Source of the DNA: Metaphire vulgaris
Lineage: Eukaryota; Annelida; Clitellata; Crassiclitellata; Megascolecidae
Reading direction: 5' to 3'
NCBI GenBank assembly: GCA_018105865.1
Contig: CM030835.1
Coordinates: 22,118,934 to 22,182,933, forward strand
Length of the DNA stretch: 64,000 nt
In this document: one piece after another, positions 45,574 to 56,343 of the stretch
Layout of the letters: the number at the start of each line of letters is the position of its first letter
How positions within the stretch are numbered: position 1 is the first letter of the stretch
Translations under genes and position numbers: made by a program
Notes under the pieces: generated by a model
What the model saw: only the letters and a program-made list of their open reading frames with translations
Database searches by the model: none
Told to the model about the DNA's origin: nothing

Positions 45574-45945
45574 TCTTTTAATCCTAGTCAATTAATCTCA
45601 GTCACTTAATCCTAGCCATTTAATCCCAAGTCATTTAATCCCAGTGCAGATAATCCCAAGTCTTTTAATCCCATTCCCTGTACACATAATCCAATGACAC
45701 TCAATGATATGAAAAACCTATTTAAGAAATGTTTGTGTTATAAAAACACAGTTAAACATGGTTACAGAATAAATACTAATAGGGTTAGGGTTAGTGTTAG
45801 GGTGAGGGTGAGGGTTATGGTGAGGGTTAAGCTTAAGTTTCAGGATTAAGTGACTGGGATTAAATGGCTAGGATTAAATGACTTTGAGATTAAGTGACCG
45901 GGATTAAGTGACTGGGATTAAATGGATGGGATTAACTGACAGAGA
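45574..45945. repeat. Fold-back block of TTTAATCCCAGTCA units
   Basis: The left half (45574-45670) has six to seven degenerate units like catttaatcccaagt. The right half (45840-45945) has the reverse complement (gtgactgggattaaatg). Between them lies a telomere-like stretch (gggttagggttagtgtt, 45781-45830). The whole could fold into a long interrupted stem. No gene. Confidence 0.7.
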
Positions 45946-45954
45946 ACCATGTCA

Positions 45955-46320
45955 AAGTATGGATCGTATTTTACCGTGTCCCATAGTGGTTAGCCTATTG
46001 CACAAATCATACAAATAAAGAGAACAGTTTCAATGAAACTGATTTCCTCGTTCTGTTTTCTTTTCATTTCGAATGATTTCACTTTTACTTTCGCCCTTTG
46101 TTCTACTTGCCCGTGGCCTTGTGGTCATTTTGCAGTCAAAACTAGAGTTTCGAGTGTTTTGTACAGTTGACAGCTCTCATCACAGTGCGAATAGAATGTT
46201 CGGGAGTCTGTTGATCCTCTTCGTCTTCGCTTTATATGCAAATCATGAAGAGGTTATTTGCCTGTGCAAAGAAATATACAGTCCTAACTATCTTTTAAAT
46301 CTGCCAATGTAAGTTTTGTA
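45955..46320 (+). pseudogene. IgSF receptor copy 1, 5' part with signal-peptide exon
   Basis: An ATG at 46196 opens a hydrophobic leader, MFGSLLILFVFALYANHEE, a good secretory signal peptide. The frame is open up to a stop at 46310, and an upstream in-frame methionine exists at 46073. Possible splice donors are ag|gttatt at 46253 and cat-aat|gtaagt near 46309; neither gives the phase the next exon wants, so the exon end is unresolved. The whole block recurs at 61120-61610. Called a pseudogene because the matching Ig exon is broken. Confidence 0.55.
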
Positions 46321-46343
46321 CCAACTTTCAAAATCGTTGCACA

Positions 46344-46765
46344 TGAGATGCAAAAAGATTTCTATTTATGCTTATTGATTATAAAAACATTTGATAGTGT
46401 GGAGCACGAGACCCTATCTAGAGTCTTGGTGAATTCAAGAATAGATGGGGGAAAAAGTAAAACCGCGCAGGATTTATATTGGAAAAATGAAGCTACAATC
46501 AGGATATACGGAACCTTAGGAGAGTGGGGTTAAGATATGGAAAGGGGAAGACATGGATGCAGAATGTCGCCAGTCTTTTCAACTTAAATGGAGAGGAAGT
46601 CATAAAAGCAATGAAAGATCTAGAAGGTGTCACACAATGGAGAGAGACACGCAAATAATCTTAGGTTTGCAGAAGATACTACTTTAATAACTGATTCAGA
46701 GAAAACACTGCAGGAACTCCTAACTAAATTAGCATTACAAAGCGAAATAAAAAGAAAAAGTTGAA
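46344..46765 (+). pseudogene. RTE-like LINE fragment
   Basis: A decayed reverse-transcriptase segment: a FDSVEHETL block (46390-46420), a GCRMSPVF-like remnant near 46558-46580, and NLRFAEDTTLITDSEKTLQE (about 46660-46720), where the catalytic ADD reads AED. Several stops and frameshifts. Same type as 28466-29085. Confidence 0.65.
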
Positions 46766-46871
46766 TCTTTTGACTGGCACACCCAGAAGGAAATTGATTT
46801 TCTTTGAAACAATGTTATATTTTTACCTCTTAGTATGAGACTAGAACAAAATAAAATAAGAAGACTTTTAA

Positions 46872-46944
46872 CCCCTTAACTGGGCAACTATTTGTAACTC
46901 AATGTAAAATGGACGAGCGTTATTCGGGGCACCCAGTTAAGGGG
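46872..46944. mobile_element. 73-bp micro-MITE with TTAA duplication
   Basis: Perfect 13-bp inverted ends CCCCTTAACTGGG, flanked by TTAA on both sides (46868-46871 and 46945-46948). TTAA with C-rich ends is piggyBac-like. It has only 47 bases of interior and no coding capacity. Confidence 0.75.
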
Positions 46945-47296
46945 TTAAAGCCGTTTCTACATATGCCAAAACATCATGTTCCTATAGGCCTACAGGAACA
47001 TTGCCAAGAAACGATATCATTTTTCGCAATGTGTTCATTAACAGAAATTAGACACCAATTAGTTTTCAACAGTTGTCATTTATGATAATCTGCAAAGCAA
47101 GCTTTTCCTTTGTCAGTATGCAGGCGTACTTTGCAGATAATGCACATCACCGTAGTTTCTTTCATGCATACACGAAAACTGTCTTTGTGTTGTGCTCATT
47201 CGTTCATGCTGCAACTCCTCTGCCTTTCCAACATCCAATAGAAGCTTTGCAACTTGCTGATTGCGCAATGTTGTATAGGTAGTAGATATACCCTCG

Positions 47297-47455
47297 GTGG
47301 CGACTCCAGGATTTGTCGAGCGGGGAGGAGAGAGCTGAGGTGGCTACTTCTAAGCATGGGCAACTATTTTTCATAAATCAGCACAAACAGGAATAATATA
47401 ACCCTCGATGGGGGACCATTGGGGCCCCCACGTGGAGCTGCCTTTGTGTGCCCTT
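47297..47455. mobile_element. Degenerate hAT MITE, GGCGGCTCC family
   Basis: ggtggcgactccaggatttg at one end and ggagctgcct at the other resemble, in reverse orientation, the MITE at 53485-53670. No clear duplication. Confidence 0.45.
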
Positions 47456-47659
47456 GAATAGGCACAATGCAATCGCTCATACGAATGACAAATGATCCAT
47501 TTAATCATCATGTAGGATGACAGTATAATCTTCAAGCTGCAACTACTGAGACATCGACATTATTCACATTGTTCGCAAACAGTGGCCACCATCATTTTTA
47601 AACACTTAAACACGATCTTTTGCTACTGAGCAATCTCGTTCCATGAGATCAGCGCCCCT

Positions 47660-48225
47660 GTGTCTTCTTTGCATCGCCTGATTATAAACGTGTGTCCCTC
47701 AGCAACGTTGGTGGATCCCTTCACAAGACAATTTGCAGTCATGAACACAGCGGCACGATTGATCTTCAACGCGAGATGGAGGGATCATGTGACTCCATTA
47801 CTAAAAGAAAGGCTACACTGGCTGAAGATCTCGGAGCGTATAGTTTATAAACGTTGTACGTTGACATTCCGAGCACCGAACGATTCTCTCTGCCCGGAGT
47901 ATCTGTCTGGGCTCATACAGCGGCCGATGCCATCAGACTGTCGGAAACAGCTGCGATCAAACAAGCGACTTGGTCTCTATGTTTCTCCTCCGTCCAAGAC
48001 GGTGATGCTAGGGAAAGATCCGTGACCCGCGGCAACCCTCTTCTCTGAGATGCTCTTCCCGCATCAGTGACATCTATTACATCCTTCGAGACGTTTGCGA
48101 CTGCCCTCAAGACGCATTTATTTCGCACATCTTATGAACATTTGTAAATCGCTCTTGACTGTAGCTTTAGCTATGTTATAGCGTTTAATAAATTATCTAG
48201 GGAATAAAATTGAATAGAATAAGGG
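47660..48225 (+). pseudogene. CR1-like LINE 3' end
   Basis: The plus-strand frame gives the C-terminal tail of a CR1-type ORF2 (MNTAARLIFNARWRDHVTPL, LHWLKISERIVYK, PEYLSGLIQR). A frameshifted remnant and a short 3' region follow, ending aataaaattgaatagaata. 5' truncated. Confidence 0.75.
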
Positions 48226-48733
48226 CCATCATTCAGTTTCACTTTGCAGTGTTGGCCATGTTGGCAATGTTCCTAAATAGAAACATGACTTTTCAAAATA
48301 AAGTTTGCTACACTTACTGCTATGAGATATAAATGAGAATATACTTTCTTATTACCTCCATGTTAGGGTGCCAATAAAAAATATACTTCAGAATTGTTAA
48401 AGTCTCACCCTTGCATTTTGTTCATATACACAAATGAATAACCCATGATAATTTTTACCATTATTATGATGTATTTAGGGGTTGCACAGCGACCTTGAAA
48501 ATCGAAACGTTGTCAGCCAATAATAACGCAATGTCGTCAATGGTAATTAACGTACAAAAAGTCGTACATGCAACATTTAGCTTCAGAAACTGTCAAGTGT
48601 CAGTGACTGCTAAGCTACTGAACAATAACATTTTTATTTGGTAGTGGAAACTGTTTTCGATGAAGTTCAACGACTTGTAGTAAGTATTGCCTTTGTTCTT
48701 CCTGGTTTGTCAGCGTCAAATTGAATGTCTGGA

Positions 48734-49500
48734 TTAGGGCAACACCGTGTCTGCTGCATCGTTTACGACTTTCAGCTTCCTAACACGTGACTGAGCTGCC
48801 AAATATGATTCGTTACTGTCCCAAATGGATGGATCTAGAGACAGAAAATCTGTCGAAATGTTCATCGAAACAAAGAAATGTTTGGTGCTGGCAGATACAA
48901 AGTGACTCAGCTGATTATTTCCAATGTGCACGTCTTTCAAGGTAATTCTAGCCAGAGGAATAGAATCTCCAACGTTTGGCAGAGCAGAGACCATGTTTGC
49001 CTTTTCAGCTGCAGACAACTGAGAATCGAAGAAAGCCAAGCCAATAAGTTGTACATTCAGATACCATAAGTGATGCTTGAAAGTTTTCATTGCTGCGTCA
49101 GCAACTGCATCATTTGTTGAACGATATACTTCGAGATCCTTTAGCAATTGTAGATCATTCTCAGGAGCTGAAGTCGGCACGGTACAGGTAAACCATGCCT
49201 TGAGATAGATTCTCACAACAAACACATTGAACTGTTGAAGACCTGCCAGTTCTGCTGCTGTAAGTCTGAACTGTGATCGAAACAGGTAGATCTTTAAGCT
49301 GTACACGTATAGTGTTATGCCCATCCAGCGTGCCCTGTGGTATGCGCCAAGTACATTGATATGGATGTTGGGGTTGTTGCTAGCAGTATCATCACCCAGA
49401 AACAGCAAGGCGAGCACCAGCTACTCTTTGTAGTCATCTCTGGGATGAAATAGTTCCAGCTGTTGACGAATTAATCCAAGCAGGTCGAATTTAAAATTTC
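48734..49500 (-). pseudogene. Unrecognised protein, multicopy-type, N-terminally broken
   Basis: A 227-codon minus-strand frame (49417-48734) continues upstream in the same frame past a TAG near 49420 into more protein-like sequence (a QQLELFHPRDDYKE stretch). Words such as GAYHRARWMG, a KDLEVYRS stretch and LWYLNVQLIGLAFFDS suggest a real folded protein rather than chance. I have an impression of similar uncharacterised multicopy proteins in invertebrate genomes that seem tied to transposons, but I cannot name the family. It lies in the first intron region of IgSF copy 1, antisense to it, and has no counterpart in copy 2. Confidence 0.5.
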
Positions 49501-49607
49501 AAAGTGTAAAATCAGGTGTCTGTCTTCAGTCACACTGTCATACTAAGAACAATCAATTTCATTCCATGCTTTAGAAAATAAAATAAAATTCAAATAATTT
49601 GATATTA

Positions 49608-49670
49608 GGCCCATTCGAGCAGCCCATCAACAAGTCAAACACTCGGGCTGATGGGCTGCTCGAATGGGCC
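49608..49670. repeat. Perfect 22-bp hairpin
   Basis: Arms 49608-49629 and 49649-49670 are exact reverse complements around a 19-base loop (ggcccattcgagc start, gctcgaatgggcc end). Too long for chance, and with a GC content well above the flanks. It could be a foldback element tip or a structured RNA. Confidence 0.9.
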
Positions 49671-49684
49671 AGGTAAAAGGTTAA

Positions 49685-49965
49685 TATAAAAGACACATTC
49701 TGCGTGGTGATTGCCAATAGCAAAGCAACACCCACATGATGCAGCATAAGACTAAATGGCAATGATATCAAACAAGTGGCACAGTTCAAATACTTAGTTC
49801 AAACAGCTAGAGAATGGCAGAGTATGTAGACTGTCTACAGTAAGTAGACTGCCTTTAAGGAATGAGTCGACGGAGCAACGAATAGCATCGAATAATAAGA
49901 GGATGTCATGATCTAACAAAGTGGAAATCCATGGTCGCTAACGTAGAAATATACAGCACCTAAAG
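49685..49965 (+). pseudogene. RTE-like LINE fragment
   Basis: A short stretch reads IKQVAQFKYLVQTA near 49768-49810, the region just after the catalytic box in RTE-like reverse transcriptases, then decays with stops. It may be the continuation of the fragment at 46344-46765. Confidence 0.4.
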
Positions 49966-50159
49966 ATGAAGATCATATAAATCTACATGAGGGCAAACAG
50001 CAATTTCCTGACACAGATTGAAAATTTTCCATGAACATTTCATATGCAACTAAATCCTTTATTATTTTTTACTGCACACAGAGTCATTTACTTTGGTATT
50101 AGCAAGGGAGATGAAAGGCGTTCTGGCATAATTTCTATTCTTGCTTCTCTTTTCAGGCA

Positions 50160-50562
50160 TGAATGTAATGTAATGTGGCATTTGTATAGCGCCTCTTCTA
50201 TTTCTACTCAGATGCGCTCCTGGCATTGGAGTCGCAGGGTAAAGTAGCGAGACTTTAGCTTTCGCATTGAGCAGAGCGAGGAAGTAAGAAGTGATTCCCG
50301 AATGGATGGGTTTAAGGCATTCCAGATGGAGGGTCCAGTCACTGCAAAAGCTCGACGCTGAGTAAGAGCAGTGCGTCATCTGGGGACAAAAAACATTCTA
50401 CTGATCGGTGGAGCGGAGCATGCGATGAGCAGTGGAAGAGGGCGATTTGAAAAGTTAAGTAATGTAAGACAGTGCCTGACCTCGAAGTGCTGCAGTAACA
50501 ATAATAACTTGTTTGAATTTAATGCGGTCAGAAATTGGAAGCCAGTGGAGGGTGTTAAGCAT
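50160..50562 (-). mobile_element. SINE/L2-like insertion in IgSF copy 1 intron
   Basis: On the minus strand it ends ggcgctatacaaatg followed by (cattac) units, the same 3' module as at 20697-20862. It is absent at the matching place in IgSF copy 2 (about 61730-61745), so it inserted after the duplication. Confidence 0.7.
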
Positions 50563-50797
50563 TAGACTAAAATGGTAATTTCTGTCAATTTTAAATGCTG
50601 CTTTACGGGTTCAATATATGGTTGATCATATTGGGCGGCATTGAAAATCAGAAAGCTATTGAGTACTTTATGTTGTCTAAATCAGTCGGAGTTAAAATGA
50701 AATCATTTGTGACATGCTTTCGGCTTTAAAATGGATTCTATTTCTTCAAGAAATGTCAAAAGAAATGACACAAACAATATGCGTTACTAAATTACAG

Positions 50798-50950
50798 GGC
50801 TTAGAACTTCCGTGGGCCAAAATGTATCCTCAAGTGTTGTCGGTCTTGTTGGAAAATTCATCAGACTATTTTGCTGTGGAACTGAGGGTGATTGCGACGA
50901 TCATTACTGGAAAAATTCTTCATTGCGAGAGAATTGATCGATTTCCAACA
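50798..50950 (+). pseudogene. IgSF receptor copy 1, V-like Ig exon, truncated
   Basis: After a splice acceptor (aaattacag, ending 50797) a phase-1 frame begins with two bases plus codons from 50800. It reads through GLVGKFIRLFCCGTEGDC to the Ig-core tryptophan (HYW, TGG at 50908-50910). It stops at TGA 50935-50937 and loses similarity to copy 2 soon after. The second half of the domain with the DGLYRC motif is missing; LINE sequence follows. Not a functional exon as read. Confidence 0.7.
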
Positions 50951-51179
50951 TGAATAGTTCTTTCAGTTCAGGGCTCGTGCTGAGTGCGAGCGCTGACATA
51001 CATAACTCCTTGTATTCACGTTTGACATTTTTTCAATCGATCTTTGAACGATAACGTCATCTATGATGTCAATTATAAACACGTGTGCACGCTGCCAGCC
51101 ATTCACATATTTCGTAAGTAATGAACTGTTACACGTATTCTACATGTCAAAGTTACTTGATGTTCACATCTGTAGGCAT

Positions 51180-54100
51180 GAGCCTACAACCAATGTTAAC
51201 AATGCTTTGTTGGCAAATAGATATTTACCAATGATAAGCAAACCCACTAGAATAACGGAATTTAATTCAACCTTAATTGATAATATATTCACAAATTTCA
51301 CAAATAACCCTATAAAATTCTGCTATTATCTAGGAATCTATATGCGACCACTTACTAATATTGCTAACAATAGATGTTAATCCAATTAGAAAGACTACAA
51401 GAATTAAGATATATTACAGGAAAATAAATGAAGCTAATAATTATTGAGAAATTTAATGATGAAATTAAAATGACTGACTGGTATGAGGTGAAACAAGCTT
51501 GTACTGAGATAAAACCAGACCTAGCCTATCAAATCTTTCTGAAAAACTTTATCAAAATTTACAACGACTCTTTCCCTATGCTATGCAATACTGAATCTGC
51601 TAAAAAATTCAAAAAGCAATGGATGACATCTGCTTTGTTTAAATCACATAAAACCAAAAATAAACTTTATAAAAATTTCATCAAAAATCCTTCAACTGAT
51701 AACAAAAATATTTTCAATAAATATAATAATAAATTTAAAATATTATGCAAAAAATTGAACAAGTATACATTTCTGAAAAAAATTACAATGTGGTAATTAT
51801 AATGCTAAAATGTGGAAACACATAAATTATATTTTGAATAATGATTCCCAAAAATATTGATATAAATATAAATAATGACTCTGTAAACAATTCAAATTCT
51901 TTAGACACAGCTAATACTTTTAACGAATATTTTTTTAAATATCGGACCTAATGTTGTCAATAAATCTCCCACAATACATAAGGACATTGAAAATTCCCTA
52001 ATAAACAATACAAACAACCAAACTTTCCAACTTTCCCCCACCTATCCTCTTGAAGTAAAAGACATTATTAAAAGCTCAAAACCAAAAACTCTAAGGGATA
52101 TGATTAAAATGAATCAAAAAGTTGCTATCAAATGTGCTGATCACATACCTGATATATTGGTAGATATTATCAATGCCTCTTTCTGCTCTGGAGTAGTACC
52201 TAATGAACATAAAATCGCCAAGGTAATCCCCATCTATAAAACAGATTCCAAGCATCAAGTATCAAATTACAGACCTATCTACATTCTTCCAAGTTTAAAA
52301 AAAATCGAAAAATTAATGTTTAATAGACTTCTTAATTACCTTGATAAATGTATTATGCTTTCTCACTATCAGTTTAATTTTCGACCAAATCATGCTACTT
52401 ATACACTGTATGCCACTGCTAAATCTAACTGACATCATCTCATCAAATTTTGAAAGCAATACATATACGATATGTATTTTTCTCGACCTTACCAAAGCCT
52501 TTGACGCCATAAACCATAAAAGTTTACTTAAAAACTAAATTATTATGGCATAAGAGGAATAGCCCATAACTGGTTCTCTGATTACTTAAGCAACAGAATG
52601 CAATTCACTGAAATCAGTAATATCACTTCTGACATCAAAAACATTACTCATGGTGTTCCTCAGGGATCTATCCTAGGTCCCCTACTGTTTATTATTTATA
52701 TAAGTGATCTTCCTAATGCATCCACCCTTTTCAACTGCCTTCTATATGCAAATGATTGTATTTTAATAACAAGTCATAAAAACTTTTATGAGTTAAGTAT
52801 ACTCATAAATCAAGAACTGGAAGAGATAACTAAATGGTTTTTCATAAATAAATTAACATTAAATCTTGAAAAAATATTTTATAAATTTCTCCCCACAAAA
52901 AATTAATTCTAACAGAATAAAGATAAAACTTAACAACATAGAAATTACACAACAGACCTCAATCAAAATCTTAGGAATTATAATTGACCAACACCTAAAT
53001 TGGAAACTACACACAGACACTTCAAAAAATCAAAATTTTAAACATAATTAAATACATTAAAAATTCTTAAATCACAAAGCTCTTCAGCAACTATACTTTA
53101 CTATAATACATTCCTACGTAGCTTACTGTAACATAAAATGGGGATTTAATTACAACATTATAACATAAAATTCAAATTTTACAAAATAAGGCAATTAGAC
53201 TAACCTTTAAACAGGATACTCTCAATAACACAACCAATGTTTATAATAAAAATAGAATACTTAAAATTGAAAATATACATAAACATCAAACAGCTATTTT
53301 TATTTATAAATATATAGGCCCTAAATAAATTACTCTCTCAATATTTTTTATCTAGTGAAATATTTTACCAACGAAGACATAATTATAACACTCGAAAAAG
53401 TAATAAAATTTACCTCCCATATACATCAGCCAATCGTAGACTTTTTACCAATAAATACTTTGGACCAGGAATCTGGAATACTATAAGTGGCGGCTCCACA
53501 GGATGCCCAGAGGGGCCCGTGCAGCCCTATTGAGTGCCTGGCCCCCCAGTGCCCCTCTGTTGGGACCCTATACTTAATGCTACATACCTAACAACAAATG
53601 TTGGCGCCGCAATGATTAGAAGTTGCCACCCCAACGGCGCCCCACTTGCCAAATCCTGGAGCTGCCACTGAATACTATCTCTGATGACAAATTTGGATAA
53701 CAAATAACAAATTTGGATAAACTCTTTATCTATAAAAATAAATTCAAAAATTACTTACTCTCCAACAAGATTTAATTATTATAGCTCTGTTATAGTGCTC
53801 ACTAAATACAATTTTGGCTCTATGCTTTCAACTTAATTAATTAGATCCACCTACTCTTTTCAATGTTTACCTTTCACATACTTATAGATTTTTCATCTTC
53901 TCTTACCTTTGATTGGGTTTCAATCATTTCCACCTCTCATGCTCCTTTCAATCCTCACCTTCTTTCCGTGACTCTTATTTAAGAATTATTAATCTTGGAC
54001 TTATATTTATATAAATACTTTTTTATTGATATTGGGTCAATACTAATCATACTCCAAATTATTCGCATTTGCTATTTTGCTTATTAACATCCCACTTCAC

Positions 54101-54305
54101 GGGATATTTTTATCCTTTCTGGCAACTTTTTTTCCTACTCTTACTCTCAAACTTACTTGCCTACTTTTTATATTACTGTCAATGGACATTGTCTAGTCAA
54201 CCTAATCTAAAGCCATAAATATTTTTCTTCTTTTTGACTTTGTTACATGTTCTTGTGTTTAAGCTTATTGAGTTGGAGAAAATAAAGAAAATAAAATAAA
54301 AAAGG
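51180..54305 (+). pseudogene. CR1-like LINE in the IgSF gene
   Basis: The plus-strand fragments start with the end of the endonuclease (YLPMISKPTRITEFNSTLID, 51225-51300). The linker, NYRPIYILPSL near 52267-52300, FLDLTKAFDAINHKSLL, GVPQGSILGPLLF (52650-52690) and a catalytic box reading YANDCIL follow, where the first Asp of the ADD pair is replaced by Asn. It ends with an aataaagaaaataaaat tail at 54305. Frameshifts and stops are frequent, and a hAT MITE sits at 53485-53670. Confidence 0.8.
53485..53670. mobile_element. hAT MITE nested in LINE
   Basis: Ends aagtggcggctcc and ggagctgccactg, flanked by a perfect 8-bp duplication AATACTAT (53477-53484 and 53671-53678). 186 bp. Related fragments lie at 47297-47455 and 57868-57987. 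Confidence 0.85.
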
Positions 54306-54458
54306 AATCGGTGTGAAAATCGAATACACTGCAAACCGCACTACGATAATATTATTTGTTAGGTCTGTTTTAAGTGTCTTGACTTTGACCATTTATTTTC
54401 CTTGTATTTCATATATTTAAATCAACGTTTGAAGTTATTTTTGTGCTTATAATCTTAG

Positions 54459-54698
54459 ATTCGCCAAGAAATCTAGAAATAGCGCCATCATCGAGGGATA
54501 TTTTCTATCCGGGTGAGACGGTTCGTTGTGAGGCGGACGCTTATCCGGATCCAGTTTATGAATGGATCGACAAAGACACTTCGAAGGTCGTTTTCACTCA
54601 GGCGCAATTCGTGATCACGGCGGATATGGTTCGAGAACAGAAATACAAATACATGTGCAAAGTCTCGAACAGCATCAGCTCAGATGGAGCAGTGAAGG
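54459..54698 (+). CDS. IgSF receptor copy 1, second Ig domain exon
   Basis: A single exon with acceptor tcttag ending at 54458 and probable donor aagg|gtttcg at 54699; phase 1 at both ends. It encodes an intact Ig domain of C2/I type: strand-B Cys in GETVRCEADAYP, core Trp in VYEWID, and strand-F Cys in KYKYMCKVSNS. The domain would sit between the V-like domain and the membrane. Phase 1 matches the next exon at 55532. Whether it is still transcribed cannot be told, since the upstream Ig exon is broken. Confidence 0.7.
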
Positions 54699-54716
54699 GT
54701 TTCGTCTTTTCTGTTG

Positions 54717-55004
54717 GGGTCTCTGTCCATAAATGACGTCACGAATTTTGGGGATGGGGTTCAAACATTCGTACGATGTGTGAAGACGGGAAATGGGTTC
54801 CAGAAAGGTGACGTGACTGACGTCACATTATACTAAATACTTGTTTTAGTACCGCAACGTTGAAAAAATCGTGAGTAATCAGTAATTATTGCTATATGGG
54901 GGTTAACGCGTTGTGACCTCATTTTTTACAAGGTCTGACTTTTTACGAAGGGTTTGTGGTCAGAAAACTGCCAACATCGTGTGACATCATTTATGGACGG
55001 CGCC
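54717..55004. mobile_element. MITE beside the second Ig exon
   Basis: Ends gggtctctgtccataaatg and catttatggacggcgcc, of the GTCCATAAATTACGTCA family; ttg adjoins both ends. It starts 18 bases after the predicted exon end. The open frame of the exon runs into it and stops, giving a spurious tail. Confidence 0.75.
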
Positions 55005-55531
55005 TTGATCATAGATGTCAGTTTTATTGGTTTTGTAAAATTTGACCTTTACTTGTCTTGAAACAAATCTTGATTTCACTTCTTATTCTCAAAATCAAAT
55101 TGTCTGAACTTAACACAGGAATGCTATGATTTTTTTAACAACTTTAGTAGATTTGGCGGTCTCTTTTGTTCTATGATTAGAGAGCAATTTCAATTGTGTG
55201 ATACAAAACGTTTAAAGCTATTTTCATTCTGCGGCTAAATCTGCATGTCGTGAATCTGGTTGTTTCTTTATTTGACTCTTTGTTTGATGCTAATTCGATC
55301 TGTGTACTCTTTTCACACTACTCCATAGATTTTGATGTCTTGAATGCTGTCACCCGGAACTAGGCATTTTGTCATATCTCGTTAATTTGATGATACACTT
55401 TGAGTGCCGTCGCTGTTTTTTGCTTAGTTCCCATAAATAAGTATTTTTAGTTTTTTATTTAGATTTGTTGTTGGATTAATTGTTTTGATCATTAAATTGT
55501 TTAAAAATCTGTCGTCTGCTCTTTGTTTCAG

Positions 55532-55839
55532 ATGCAGCATCCGCAATTGCACCCATTGTATTTGGATTCTTCATTCTTCTCTTCCTCTTGCTTATTGTAC
55601 TTGCATCCGCGCTGAAGATCCTTAAATGTAAACGAACCATTGATTTCGATCGTTTTGAGAACATCTATTTAGACGTTGATCTTTCCGAATTCGAGGAATT
55701 AAAAGTGAAATGCCGAATAAAATTAAGCCATGTCTTAAATCAACTTCAGAGAGTGTACGGAGTTTCTTTAATTAATATTTCTGCAATTTTTGTTAGGTCA
55801 ATTCTTAAATATATGACTCAGTGTTTTATACAGGCCTGA
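55532..55839 (+). CDS. IgSF receptor copy 1, transmembrane and tail exon
   Basis: The acceptor ctttgtttcag ends at 55531. Read in phase 1, the exon gives a short stalk, a hydrophobic membrane segment of about 24 residues (IAPIVFGFFILLFLLLIVLA), a basic stop-transfer (KCKR) and a cytoplasmic tail with a LDVDLSEFEELKVKC stretch. The tail contains one Tyr-based word (ENIYLDV) but no clear ITIM or ITAM. The frame stops at 55837-55839 unless a donor such as gtgtac near 55756 is used. With the Ig exons this makes a type I membrane receptor. Confidence 0.65.
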
Positions 55840-56343
55840 TAGGAGAAATACCACTCCAAAAAAACAAAAAAAAACCTTCAAAAATCCTAGCACTGACAAA
55901 AATATTTGCATTGAACTGTTCCTCTTCCCTTCCAGCCAAGTCAATTTCCCCCATAAAGGCCTAGAGTCTAGATAAAACACTGACCCGGCCCTTGGTTTAA
56001 TTGTACTGTATGTTGATGTATACTACTGTAGGCCTAAAACTGGTGTTCCGTGCAATAAAAAGCAATTTAAGCAATCGTTTGTTTTTCAGGAAAGAGATGT
56101 AGGTCTGTTTGTTTTGAAAAGGAAACTTCCATTAAAGGCCGGTTAGCCAGTGTTGTGTTAGGTCAATTCTTAAATATATGACTCAGTGTTTTATACAGGC
56201 CTGATAGTGGAAATAGAGGAAATACGGCAACTGGTGTTCTGTGCAATAAAAAGCAAATAAGCAATGTTTTTTTCAAAAAAGAGATGTAGGTCTATTTGTT
56301 TTGAAAAGGAAACTTTCATTAAAGGCCGGTTAGTCCAGCGTTG
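55786..56343. repeat. Direct duplication downstream of the receptor exon
   Basis: Two units share gttaggtcaattcttaaat, actggtgttc and aaggaaact blocks: 55786-56154 (interrupted by about 190 extra bases) and 56155-56343. The first unit overlaps the end of the transmembrane exon frame. Confidence 0.7.

Noticed and set aside
45781..45830. A telomere
   Set aside because: Only a few degenerate TTAGGG-like units inside chromosomal sequence; not a terminal array.
54699..54736. C-terminal tail of the second Ig exon frame as real protein
   Set aside because: The frame runs past a likely phase-1 donor and into a MITE; the last residues are MITE sequence.
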